Shown here piece after piece: positions 1 through 7,247 of a DNA stretch of 25,655 nucleotides. A program made the position numbers and the translations under genes. The notes under the pieces are model-generated. The model saw nothing but the letters and a program-made list of their open reading frames with translations, searched no databases and had not been told where the DNA came from. The stretch covers positions 1-25,655 of the forward strand of contig JBHEMR010000109.1 in the NCBI GenBank assembly GCA_046262495.1, read 5' to 3'. This DNA is from GCA-003244245 sp046262495. GTDB lineage: Bacteria; Actinomycetota; Actinomycetes; Mycobacteriales; Pseudonocardiaceae. Each line of letters opens with the position of its first letter. The first letter of the stretch is position 1.

Positions 1-277
1 CTAGCGGGCCGCTGGTGCATCGTGCCGGCTGAGAAATGCCCACATCACGGTGGCAGCAGCCGGTGACCCGCTGGTGGCAGCCGCATGTGGCCACGCGTGG
101 CCCTGTCCTGGGTAGACGACCGACTCGATCTCTGTGCCGCCGTCTTAGCCGGGCAGCCGTCCTGGGCCCGCAGCCAGGCGAGGGCCTGCGGCACTGACGG
201 CAGGGGCGGGCGCCCGGCCGGCTTTCCGTGGAAGGGCAACACCGAATCCGCCTGGGATCGGCTGCTGCGCGTGGCCA
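1..277. other. Unassigned left-edge stretch
   Basis: No convincing gene is visible here. Open frames exist on both strands, as expected in GC-rich DNA, but none carries a recognisable domain or a convincing ribosome binding site. The + frame that reads through about 220-277 could be the upstream part of the VOC fragment at 278-400 if there is a frameshift near 275-278, because it encodes a short Trp-Asp-Arg-Leu-Leu-Arg segment of the kind that precedes the last strand of such domains. That link is inference. Confidence 0.3.
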
Positions 278-400
278 AATTTCGTCGAACCCTTCCACCG
301 CGACGGCCAGCCCGAAGGGCACGACACGTTCGTGCTACGGGATCCGTCGAACAATCTGTTGGAGTTCAAACACTACGACAACCCGACCATGATGTACTGA
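278..400 (+). pseudogene. C-terminal remnant of a VOC/glyoxalase-family protein
   Basis: The frame gives about 40 residues ending at TGA 398-400. It contains NFVEPFHRDGQPEGHDTFVL followed by RDPSNNLLEFKHYDNP and a terminal Met-Met-Tyr. The Asp-Pro-Ser-Asn-Asn-Leu-Leu-Glu-Phe-Lys run is the classic last strand of a vicinal oxygen chelate domain, where the Glu is usually a metal ligand. No start codon or RBS fits, and a full VOC domain of about 120 residues cannot be reconstructed upstream in one frame, so this is a broken or frameshifted gene. It ends 16 bp from the convergent dgt stop. The family call is good at motif level; substrate is unknown. An assembly indel could also produce this picture. 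Confidence 0.6.
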
Positions 401-416
401 ACTGCGCGTCAATAGC

Positions 417-1679
417 TCATGAGCGTGCAGCGCCGAGAGTTGCGTGCCAGCGGATTGCCTGCGCGTCGGTGAGGGCGGCCACTTGGTCGACGATCACCCG
501 CAGCTTCGCGCTGGTGTCGCCGGCCTGTTGCCACGCCGGGAGCAGTGCGGGGTCCAGCGGGTGCGGCGCCTGATGTACCAGGGCCGCGCAGAGCTCGGCT
601 ACCAGCTCCCGTTGCCGGGCTTGCACGGCCAGCCTCCGGGGATCGCGCATCACAAATCGCAGTGCCACCGCCTTGAGCAACGCCACCTCGGCGGCCACCT
701 GGTCCGGTATCACCAGGTGGGCCTGGTAACGCCCCAGGGGGCCTGGCCCGAACCAGGCCAGCGTCGCCGACACCACAGCGGACACGAACCGCCCCACCAA
801 CTCGCTAGTGAGCTCCTTCAACGCGACTTGGGCGGTCAGCGAGCCGTCGTATCGCCGCAGCGCAGCGAGCACCGGGAGCTTGAGCAGGCCCACCGCCGCG
901 GCCGCCAGTTCAGCGCTGGGCAGCACGCTGAAGTGCTGCTCGGCAAGTTCGGCGAGCAGCTCCCGCTCCACCGGATCGGCCAGGGTGTCCAGCGAGATCC
1001 GGCCAGCCAGGATACCGTCTTCGACGTCGTGCACCGAGTACGCGACGTCGTCGGCCCAGTCCATCACCTGCGCTTCCAGGCATCGCTGCCGCGCAGGCGC
1101 ACCGTCTCTCAGCCAGCCGAACGCCGCCGCGTCGTCGGTGTAGAAGCCGAACTTTCCCGTTCCTCCCTCCCGCGGCCACGGATACTTCACGGTGGCGTCC
1201 AGCGACGCCCTGCTGAGGTTGAGCCCGTGGCTGCGCCCGGTCTCGGGGTCGAGCAGCTTGGGCTCCAGCCGGGTCAGGATCCGCAACGTCTGCGCGTTGC
1301 CCTCGAATCCACCGCACCCGCTGGCGAACTCATTGAGTACTCGCTCGCCGTTATGGCCGAACGGGGGGTGGCCGATGTCGTGGGCCAATCCCGCGGTCTC
1401 CACCAGGTCCGGATCACAGCCCAGCTCGACGGCGATACCGCGGCCGATCTGGGCGACCTCCAGCGAATGCGTCAGCCGGGTCCTAGGCACGTCCCCTTCG
1501 CCGGGACCCACTACCTGAGTCTTACCGGCGAGCCTGCGCAGCGCCGCGCAGTGCAGCACCCGCGCGCGGTCCCTGGCGAAGGGGCTGCGGCGCTCGGATC
1601 CCGATCCGGGCAGGGCAGCCCGCTTGGCCGGCTCGGCAAAGCGCCGGGCCCAGTCCTGTTCGGTGTAGGGATGGTCCAC
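417..1679 (-). CDS. dgt: Deoxyguanosinetriphosphate triphosphohydrolase-like protein
   Basis: Cytosolic HD-domain dNTP triphosphohydrolase, predicted to split dNTPs into deoxynucleoside and triphosphate and so trim nucleotide pools. With the start used here the protein has 420 residues. The metal-binding HD signature is intact: His in RTRLTHSLEVAQIGR (about residue 71) and His-Asp in LAHDIGHPPFGHNGE (about 100-101). I chose GTG 1679 because a GGGGTGAG Shine-Dalgarno lies just upstream and overlaps the stop of the DUF218 gene, suggesting translational coupling; a longer start at GTG 1709 would overlap that gene and has no clear RBS. It is last in the minus-strand run after glyS. In many actinobacteria dnaG follows dgt directly; here it does not. 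Confidence 0.93.
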   Translation of the reverse strand: MDHPYTEQDWARRFAEPAKRAALPGSGSERRSPFARDRARVLHCAALRRLAGKTQVVGPGEGDVPRTRLTHSLEVAQIGRGIAVELGCDPDLVETAGLAHDIGHPPFGHNGERVLNEFASGCGGFEGNAQTLRILTRLEPKLLDPETGRSHGLNLSRASLDATVKYPWPREGGTGKFGFYTDDAAAFGWLRDGAPARQRCLEAQVMDWADDVAYSVHDVEDGILAGRISLDTLADPVERELLAELAEQHFSVLPSAELAAAAVGLLKLPVLAALRRYDGSLTAQVALKELTSELVGRFVSAVVSATLAWFGPGPLGRYQAHLVIPDQVAAEVALLKAVALRFVMRDPRRLAVQARQRELVAELCAALVHQAPHPLDPALLPAWQQAGDTSAKLRVIVDQVAALTDAQAIRWHATLGAARS

Positions 1680-1683
1680 CAGC

Positions 1684-2358
1684 TCACCCCAGATCGGTGC
1701 CGAACGCACCGGCCGGAGCGTGCGTCAACCGGTAGTCCAGCAGCGCGGCGCTCTCCCGGAGGATGTAGCGGGCCTGGATCGTGCGGGTCGCCACGATGGG
1801 ACCACTTCGGGTGGGAGAGGTCCACGCGGTGAGCCCGAGATCGTCGGACATCGTACGCGACCGCAACGAATGCCACGGATCACTGACGATCACCGCGGTG
1901 CGCCAGCCCGCGGGCCCCGCCCGACGCGCCACCGCGCGCAGGCTCTCCAGGGTGTCGCGGCCCTCCCCGATCGGCACCACAGCGCCGGCCGGGATCCCAT
2001 AAGACGTCAGGTAATTAAGACCAGCCTGGGCCTCGGTGTAGTTGTCGCCGACCCGCCGACCACCAACTGTGACGATCACTGGCGCAACCCCGTCGCGCCA
2101 CAGCCGCGCTGCGTGATCGAGCCGGGCTCCCAGCACCGCCGACGGTGTCCCGTCGTACTGCGCCGCGCCCAGCACCACCACGACGTCGGCCTTCGCCCGG
2201 TCGTCGACCCGAGCAACCTGCCACACCCGGAACACCGTGCCACCCACGATCAGAGCGCCTACCAGCACCGCGCCGAGGACCAGCCGGATAAGCGCGATCG
2301 GTAGCACGAACCGGGCGGGCCGGTAGCCTGACTGCCGGCTCAGCCGGCGGTCACCCAC
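1684..2358 (-). CDS. YdcF/SanA-type DUF218 membrane protein
   Basis: A 224-residue protein of the DUF218 (YdcF/SanA/ElyC) family. One hydrophobic segment at about residues 17-41 anchors it to the membrane; the rest is the DUF218 domain, starting with ADVVVVLGAAQYDGTPS (about 57-73), then Arg-Leu-Asp-His-Ala and a Gly-Gly near 99-100, and ending with the SDPWHSLRSR segment typical of the family. Relatives act in envelope integrity and polyprenyl-linked sugar metabolism; the reaction is not established and I infer none here. GTG 2358 is preferred because it overlaps the upstream XdhC-like stop by 8 bp and puts the anchor close to the N-terminus. An open frame continues back to 2511, but that part reads as an Arg/Pro-rich shadow of the neighbour. 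Confidence 0.8.
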   Translation of the reverse strand: MGDRRLSRQSGYRPARFVLPIALIRLVLGAVLVGALIVGGTVFRVWQVARVDDRAKADVVVVLGAAQYDGTPSAVLGARLDHAARLWRDGVAPVIVTVGGRRVGDNYTEAQAGLNYLTSYGIPAGAVVPIGEGRDTLESLRAVARRAGPAGWRTAVIVSDPWHSLRSRTMSDDLGLTAWTSPTRSGPIVATRTIQARYILRESAALLDYRLTHAPAGAFGTDLG

Positions 2359-2770
2359 CGATGCGGCCTGCCGCGGTGGCCAGCGGTCCACCGGAACGTC
2401 TTCGTCGCGCCGCGAGAACCTCCCCGACCACGGACACCGCCGTCTCCGCCGGCCTGGCCGCGCCACCGGCGCAGGCAAGGCCGGCGTCCAGCGCGTTGAC
2501 CTCAGTGACATGCCCCTTGGCCGTGCCGGGCGCCGACACCACGGAGCTCAGCAACGGCAGCGCGACGGTGTCCATGGTGCCCTCGAACAGCTCACCCGCC
2601 CGGTCACCGTCCTCGGTGCCGGCCAGTAGCTGGCTGGTGGCGACGGTGCCGAAACCCTGCCGCTCCAGCACCCGCACCACCCCGGCGGGACGCCCCTGCT
2701 CAGCCCAGCGGCGCAGCGCGTCACCGGCTTGCCGGCGGTGACGCGTTTCCTCAGTACTTCCGGTGTCCAT
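2351..2770 (-). CDS. Stand-alone XdhC/CoxI N-domain-like protein
   Basis: A 139-residue protein resembling the N-terminal XdhC/CoxI domain. An N-terminal helix with RWAEQGRPAGVVRVLERQGF (about 21-40) corresponds to the 'valatVv..' strand of the family. A GELFEGTMD segment (about 59-67) sits where XdhC has its Ser-Gly-Gly-Cys-Val-Glu turn, and DAGLACAGGA (about 95-104) matches the Gly-Leu-x-Cys-Gly-Gly turn. The C-terminal Rossmann domain of full XdhC is absent and no molybdenum hydroxylase genes are in the window. ATG 2770 is preferred over ATG 2779 because GGGAG then lies about 10 nt upstream. It starts 20 bp after the glyS stop and overlaps the DUF218 gene, so it is co-transcribed. Function is unknown; the assignment rests on motif resemblance. 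Confidence 0.65.
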   Translation of the reverse strand: MDTGSTEETRHRRQAGDALRRWAEQGRPAGVVRVLERQGFGTVATSQLLAGTEDGDRAGELFEGTMDTVALPLLSSVVSAPGTAKGHVTEVNALDAGLACAGGAARPAETAVSVVGEVLAARRRRSGGPLATAAGRIGG

Positions 2771-2790
2771 GCTCACCATGCTCCCAAAAT

Positions 2791-4179
2791 TCAGCAGCCG
2801 ACCAAGCGAGCCGCCAGATAGGACTCAACCTGATCCATCGCCACCCGCTCCTGCGCCATGGTGTCCCGCTCGCGCACCGTCACCGCGTGGTCGGTCAGCG
2901 AGTCGAAATCCACCGTCACGCAAAACGGGGTGCCGATCTCATCTTGGCGGCGGTAGCGACGGCCGATGGCGCCTGCGTCGTCGAAGTCGACATTCCAGTG
3001 CCGCCGCAGCGCCGCGGCGACATCCCGGGCCTTGGGTGAAAGATCGGCATTGCGCGAAAGCGGCAGCACCGCGGCCTTGACCGGCGCGAGCCGCTTGTCC
3101 AGCCTGAGTACCACGCGGCGGTCCACCCCGCCCTTGGCATTGGGTGCCTCGTCCTCCGCATAAGCCTCCAGCAGGAAGGCCATCATGGGACGCCCGACGC
3201 CCGCTGCGGGTTCGATCACGTAGGGCCGGTAGCGGGAGTCGGTGGCCTGGTCGTAGTAGGACAGGTCGACTCCGGAGTGGTTGGAGTGCGTGGTGAGGTC
3301 GAAATCGGTGCGGTTGGCGATGCCCTCCAGCTCGCCCCACTGCTGGCCCGAGGAGAAGCCGAACCGGTACTCCACGTCCACGGTCCGCTTGGAGTAGTGC
3401 GAGAGCTTCTCCTTGGGATGCTCGTATTGCCGCAGGTTGTCCCGATCGATACCGAGATCGGCATACCAGTCGGTGCGGGTGTCGATCCAGTATTGATGCC
3501 ACTGCTCGTCGGTGCCCGGCTCGACGAAGAACTCCATCTCCATCTGCTCGAACTCACGGGTGCGGAAGATGAAGTTGCCCGGGGTGATCTCGTTGCGGAA
3601 GCTCTTGCCGATCTGCCCGATACCGAATGGGGGCTTCTTGCGAGCGGACATCACGACATTCTGGAAATTGATGAAAATGCCCTGCGCGGTCTCCGGGCGC
3701 AGGTAATACAGGCCATCTTCGGACTCCACCGGACCCAGATACGTCTTGAGCATCATGTTGAACTCACGCGGCTCGGTATATTCGCCTCGGGTGCCGCAGT
3801 TCGGGCACGGGACGTCCGAGAGATCATCCTCCAGCACGTCATTGCCGGTGCGTTCGGCGTAGTCCTCGGCGAGCTGGTCAGCCCGGAACCGCTTGTGGCA
3901 GCTCTGGCACTCCACCAGCGGGTCGTGAAAGGCCTGCACGTGACCAGAGGCGACCCACACCTGGCGGGGCAGGATCACCGACGAGTCCAGGCCCACGACG
4001 TCGTCGCGGCCGGTGACCATCGAGCGCCACCACTGGCGCTTGACGTTCTCCTTGAGTTCCACGCCGAGCGGGCCATAGTCCCAGGCCGAGCGGGTCCCGC
4101 CGTAGATCTCCCCACTGGGGAACACGAAGCCACGGCGCTTGCACAGGCTGACGACGGTGTCGATTCGATCCGCGGGCAC
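2791..4179 (-). CDS. glyS: Glycyl-tRNA synthetase (dimeric class II type)
   Basis: Charges tRNA-Gly with glycine in the cytosol. The protein has 462 residues, the normal size for the single-chain dimeric GlyRS. Visible features in order: the N-terminal Gly-Gly-Thr-Arg-Ser-Ala-Trp-Asp-Tyr-Gly-Pro block (about 27-37); a zinc-ribbon insertion with Cys91, Cys94, Cys125 and Cys128; class II motif 2 around GKSFRNEITPGNFIFRTREF; motif 3 in YVIEPAAGVGRPMMAFLLEAY; and a C-terminal anticodon-binding domain. GTG 4179 is supported by AGGAG 7 nt upstream. The ABM-domain gene lies 42 bp upstream on the same strand and the XdhC-like gene 20 bp downstream. Confidence 0.98.
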   Translation of the reverse strand: MPADRIDTVVSLCKRRGFVFPSGEIYGGTRSAWDYGPLGVELKENVKRQWWRSMVTGRDDVVGLDSSVILPRQVWVASGHVQAFHDPLVECQSCHKRFRADQLAEDYAERTGNDVLEDDLSDVPCPNCGTRGEYTEPREFNMMLKTYLGPVESEDGLYYLRPETAQGIFINFQNVVMSARKKPPFGIGQIGKSFRNEITPGNFIFRTREFEQMEMEFFVEPGTDEQWHQYWIDTRTDWYADLGIDRDNLRQYEHPKEKLSHYSKRTVDVEYRFGFSSGQQWGELEGIANRTDFDLTTHSNHSGVDLSYYDQATDSRYRPYVIEPAAGVGRPMMAFLLEAYAEDEAPNAKGGVDRRVVLRLDKRLAPVKAAVLPLSRNADLSPKARDVAAALRRHWNVDFDDAGAIGRRYRRQDEIGTPFCVTVDFDSLTDHAVTVRERDTMAQERVAMDQVESYLAARLVGC

Positions 4180-4221
4180 TGGGGATCTCCTGGTGACAGT
4201 TTTGATGGGTGCGCGCCCACA

Positions 4222-4584
4222 TTAGCGATCGTCGGATCCGAACCCCCGCTCGGCGTCGGGCGCGAGCAGGCTGGCGTGGTCGGTCACCGCACCTCCCTCG
4301 GCGGCAGCCAGCACCTCGTAGCTGCCGGGCTCGCCGGTCAGCGCCTCGGACAGCAGCGGTACCACGTGTTCGCGGACCTCGAACACCGACAGCGTGCGCC
4401 GATAGGCGACCACCGACTCGAACTGCACGGCCAGCACCCACCGGGTGGTGTCATCCGGGGAGCGGCCCAGCTGGCCACCGAGGCAACCCCGCTGCGTGGT
4501 CAGCAACTCCAGAGCTCGTCGTGCGCGAGTCACAAGGCCCTCGGCCCGGTCAGGGTCGACGGCGAAGCGGCAGATCAGGATCAC
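4222..4584 (-). CDS. Antibiotic biosynthesis monooxygenase (ABM)-like small protein
   Basis: A 120-residue protein whose first ~95 residues fit the dimeric alpha+beta barrel ABM fold: a first strand MILICRFAV, a helix with regularly spaced Arg/Ala/Leu, a CLGGQLGRSPDD turn, a strand RWVLAVQFESV and the Arg-Arg helix. Relatives include quinone monooxygenases and many uncharacterised proteins, so enzymatic activity is not assured. The last ~25 residues are an Asp/Gly-rich tail. GTG 4584 has GGAGGG upstream. It probably begins the transcript leading into glyS and is divergent from the arsR-furB pair. Confidence 0.72.
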   Translation of the reverse strand: MILICRFAVDPDRAEGLVTRARRALELLTTQRGCLGGQLGRSPDDTTRWVLAVQFESVVAYRRTLSVFEVREHVVPLLSEALTGEPGSYEVLAAAEGGAVTDHASLLAPDAERGFGSDDR

Positions 4585-4717
4585 GGGCGCCCTCCGGCGG
4601 TGCTGGGACGGGTGACGTTAGCGAGTTGGCCGGGCAAGTGGCGTCGTGGCGGCAGCCCGGCGCTTACCATGGCTGGCGGATCGGGACTGGATCGAGCGGG
4701 GAATCGAGGGAGAGGGC

Positions 4718-5092
4718 ATGGCGGGTGTCACCGCAGACGCAGTACCGGAACCGTCCGTCGACGATGAGCATTCCCCCGGCCGGCCGGCTCCCGGTCCGGC
4801 GGCGATCCGCCCGCGAGCGACCCTGGTGGCGGCCGGTGAACTGCTGCGGGCCCTGTCCGCGCCGGTGCGGATCGCCATCGTGCTGCAGCTGCGCGACAGC
4901 GGGCGCTGTGTCCACGAGCTGGTCGACGCACTGGGTGTTACCCAACCGTTGATCAGCCAGCACCTACGGGTGCTCAAGTCCGCCGGGGTGGTCGACGGCG
5001 AGCGGCACGGTCGGGAGGTCGTCTACCGGCTGGTCGACGAGCACCTGTCGCATATCGTGCTCGATGCCGTTACACACGTGGAGGAGGAATGA
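4718..5092 (+). CDS. SmtB/ArsR-family zinc-sensing repressor
   Basis: A 124-residue winged-helix metal-responsive repressor, predicted to release DNA when zinc binds. The DNA-recognition region is VTQPLISQHLRVLKSAG (about 74-90) and the wing includes HGREVVYRLVD. The C-terminal alpha-5 helix carries Asp107-x-His109 ... His120-x-x-Glu123, which reproduces the DxH(x10)HxxE spacing of the zinc-sensing site of cyanobacterial SmtB, so the ligand type is well supported. Residues 1-30 are a Pro/Asp-rich disordered tail. ATG 4718 follows a GAGGGAGAGG purine tract; a GTG at 4646 is in frame but lacks an RBS. The stop overlaps the furB start by 4 bp (ATGA), as in the mycobacterial smtB-furB pair. Confidence 0.92.
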   Translation: MAGVTADAVPEPSVDDEHSPGRPAPGPAAIRPRATLVAAGELLRALSAPVRIAIVLQLRDSGRCVHELVDALGVTQPLISQHLRVLKSAGVVDGERHGREVVYRLVDEHLSHIVLDAVTHVEEE

Positions 5093-5496
5093 CCGCGTCA
5101 CGTCCGGTCGCGCCGCTGCGCTCCACCCGGCAGCGGACCGCGGTCGCCAGGCTGCTCGACGACACCGACGACTTCCGGTCCGCCCAGGAGATTCACGAGA
5201 AGCTGCGACGCCACGGCGAGGGCATCGGCTTGACCACGGTGTACCGCACTCTGCAGACCCTCGCCGAGGCCGGTGAGATCGATGTGCTGCGCACCGCCAG
5301 CGGCGAGGCACTCTACCGGCGTTGCTCGGCGCATCACCATCATCACCTGGTGTGCCGGCAGTGCGGACGCACCGTGGAGGTCGAGGGCCCCACCGTGGAA
5401 CTCTGGGCCGCCCAGGTCGCCGAAGCCAACAACTTCACCGACATAGACCACACCATAGAGATCTCCGGCCGCTGCCCCGACTGCCCGCCCTCCTAA
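5089..5496 (+). CDS. furB: Zinc uptake regulator FurB/Zur
   Basis: A 135-residue Fur-family repressor predicted to shut off zinc import genes when zinc-loaded. The winged-helix domain spans about 10-80, with Thr-Thr-Val-Tyr-Arg-Thr-Leu in the recognition helix (about 49-55). All three zinc sites described for M. tuberculosis FurB have counterparts at a constant offset of +3: structural Cys89/Cys92/Cys129/Cys132; regulatory Asp65/Cys79/His84/His86; third site His83/His85/Glu104/His121 (reference numbering from memory). A run of five His at 82-86 precedes the first Cys pair. It is translationally coupled to the upstream ArsR gene, so an exporter-type sensor and an importer-type sensor are made from one transcript. 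It is transcribed towards the TIGR03943/permease operon. Confidence 0.95.
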   Translation: MTASRPVAPLRSTRQRTAVARLLDDTDDFRSAQEIHEKLRRHGEGIGLTTVYRTLQTLAEAGEIDVLRTASGEALYRRCSAHHHHHLVCRQCGRTVEVEGPTVELWAAQVAEANNFTDIDHTIEISGRCPDCPPS

Positions 5497-5534
5497 TCCC
5501 ACTCCCCTCCCTTCACCGCCAGGGGCGGGGTTAG
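5493..5534. terminator. Shared bidirectional hairpin between furB and the TIGR03943 gene
   Basis: The inverted repeat CTAATCCC (5493-5500) pairs with GGGGTTAG (5527-5534), with one G-U. An inner CCCCT (5504-5508) pairs with AGGGG (5521-5525) around a 12-nt loop. The TAA stops of both convergent genes (5494-5496 and 5533-5531) lie inside the outer stem. No U-tract follows, which is common for actinobacterial terminators. Confidence 0.55.
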
Positions 5535-6253
5535 AACTCGTAGGGTTCGGTGGGGGGTGGGACCGGGTGGAGGCCAGAGACGGTGAGGGTGGGGGTGAAG
5601 TGGGTGTTCGATCTCGCTGAGCCGGGCATCACCTGACCGCGCACCTCGAACCAGCCGTCCTGCGGCAAGGACGCGAGTCCGCGGTAGCCCTCCAGACGCA
5701 CCTTCACCGGCGTCACGTCCGCTGCGCAGCAGGCCATCACCAGACGGCCGAGATAGGTGGTGTCCTGGGCGCCGTGTACGGCGAAGCCGACCAGACGTAC
5801 CTGGTGACCGTGCAGGCTGCCTTCGTCGTCCCACACCGCACGGGTGACGAAGTCGCTCATCCGCAGCGCCGGAGCCGGGCCGGCGGGCAGCGGCGGGAAA
5901 GCGATGGCGGGGTGCCGAGGGGCAACCGCCCGCGCCGAGCGGGACACAGTGTCCGCACCGAGTGCCGGCGGCGCGACCAAGAAGATCGCGAGCACCGGCA
6001 GCACCAGCAGCCAGGGACTGCGCCCGGCGTGATCGTGATGATGGGGTGCGCTGCGTCCACCCCGCACATCGCGCCCGATGGAGATCAGCCCGAGCGCGAG
6101 AATCACCGCCCCTGCGCAGATCAGGAAGGGCAGCAGTGAAGGCTTGACGTAGCGCAGGTAACTGCCGTTCCACGCGATCTTGCACAAGGCGCCGCCGAGT
6201 AAGACCAGCAGGACGTTCTGGGTTTCCCGTCTCACCGTGCGGTCACCGGCCAC
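5531..6253 (-). CDS. TIGR03943-family membrane protein, partner of the upstream permease
   Basis: A 240-residue protein of the TIGR03943 (YcgQ/DUF1980) type. Two hydrophobic segments at about 13-30 and 40-60 are followed by a His-rich loop (HHHDH, about 71-75), a third segment at about 80-98, and a C-terminal extracytoplasmic domain with a Cys-Cys pair (LVMACCAADVTPVKVRLEGY) and a WFEVRGQV strand. This family is nearly always encoded beside a UPF0718 permease; here the genes overlap by 11 bp. The transported substrate is not established. The His-rich loop, the Cys-Cys pair and the facing zinc regulators suggest a metal, probably zinc, but that is inference. Confidence 0.85.
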   Translation of the reverse strand: MAGDRTVRRETQNVLLVLLGGALCKIAWNGSYLRYVKPSLLPFLICAGAVILALGLISIGRDVRGGRSAPHHHDHAGRSPWLLVLPVLAIFLVAPPALGADTVSRSARAVAPRHPAIAFPPLPAGPAPALRMSDFVTRAVWDDEGSLHGHQVRLVGFAVHGAQDTTYLGRLVMACCAADVTPVKVRLEGYRGLASLPQDGWFEVRGQVMPGSARSNTHFTPTLTVSGLHPVPPPTEPYEF

Positions 6254-7247
6254 CGCCGAGCACCAGCACGCCGGCGAGCGCCCCGCACCCGATCGCCACC
6301 ACGAACGTCGCCGGGGCGAAGCGGCTGGCGAATCCGCGCCCGAACGCTCCCGCCTGCAGCGCCACCAGCTTGACGTCCACCGCCGGCCCCACCACCAGGA
6401 AGACCAGCCGGGGCAGCAGCGGCACCGCCGTCAGCGACGCGGCGACGAACGCGTCGGCCTCGCTGCACAGGGCGAGCACGACCGCGAGCAGCGCCATCAC
6501 CAGGATCCCGAGCAGCACGTTTCCGGTCAGTGACGCCATCGCCGATGCGGGCACCAGGACGTTGAGCAGGGCTGCGGTGAGGCCGCCGAGTACCAGGAAC
6601 CCGCCCGAGGAGACCATGTCATGCCGGGCGGTGTCGGTGAACACTCCGAAGGCGCTGCGACCCGGCGGTCGCTCGGGGTGGCGCAGCGCGCGTTGCGCGA
6701 TCCACTCCGAGCGGCCGAAGCGCGCCCACAACCAGCCCATCACCATCGCGGTGGCCATCGAGCCGAGGAACCGTGCCGCCACCATCCGCGGCTCACCCGG
6801 GAAGGCCACCGCGGTAGCCACCAGCACGACCGGGTTGACCGCGGGCGCGGCGAGCAGGAACGCCAACGCCGCCGCGGGCGGTACGCCTTGTTGCATGAGA
6901 CGCCGGGACACCGGTACCGACGCGCACTCGCATCCCGGTAGCGCCATCCCGACCAATCCGGCGACGGGTACCGCGGCTGCGGTCGTTGCCGGCAGCACCC
7001 GGCGCAACGCCAGCGGTGACACGAACGCCGCGATCATCCCACTGACCAGCACCCCCAGTACCAGGAATGGCATCGCCTGCACGCACACCGCCACGAAAAC
7101 CGTGGCACCGGTCCGCACGGCCGGGATGTCGAGCATCCGGATCAGCGGTCCCTGAGCCAATAGCGCCAGCACCAGCACGGCGCACAGCACCTCCAACGAG
7201 GTGATCCGGCGCTGCTCGGTCGCCCGCTCGGTTGGTGGGGCGGCCAT
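6243..7247 (-). CDS. UPF0718 (YraQ/YcgR-type) permease
   Basis: A 334-residue polytopic membrane protein with about eight hydrophobic segments and the family's two signatures. LPGCECASVPVSRRLMQQGV matches the Pro-Gly-Cys-Glu-Cys motif, and LALCSEADAFVAASL matches the Cys-Ser-Glu-Ala-Asp-Ala-Phe motif of predicted permeases (DUF318). Cys and acidic residues inside the membrane suit metal or small thiol-reactive cargo; the substrate is unproven. The start ATG 7247 overlaps the stop of the YbjN-like gene by one base (TGATG) and the gene runs into the TIGR03943 gene, so permease and partner are translated together. Confidence 0.9.
   Translation of the reverse strand: MAAPPTERATEQRRITSLEVLCAVLVLALLAQGPLIRMLDIPAVRTGATVFVAVCVQAMPFLVLGVLVSGMIAAFVSPLALRRVLPATTAAAVPVAGLVGMALPGCECASVPVSRRLMQQGVPPAAALAFLLAAPAVNPVVLVATAVAFPGEPRMVAARFLGSMATAMVMGWLWARFGRSEWIAQRALRHPERPPGRSAFGVFTDTARHDMVSSGGFLVLGGLTAALLNVLVPASAMASLTGNVLLGILVMALLAVVLALCSEADAFVAASLTAVPLLPRLVFLVVGPAVDVKLVALQAGAFGRGFASRFAPATFVVAIGCGALAGVLVLGGGR

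Noticed and set aside
444..1832. 462-residue + strand open frame across dgt
   Set aside because: Shadow of dgt: Arg/Gln/Pro/His-rich, no motif, and no RBS, opposite a clear HD-domain protein.
4585..4717. Zur or SmtB operator and a TACCAT -10 before the arsR-furB pair
   Set aside because: TACCAT at 4665-4670 fits a -10, but there is no matching -35 and I see no AT-rich TGAAAATnATTTTCA-like palindrome.
3277..4767. 496-residue + strand open frame across glyS and the ABM gene
   Set aside because: Shadow of glyS on the opposite strand; no recognisable domain, and it spans two real genes and their intergenic gap.
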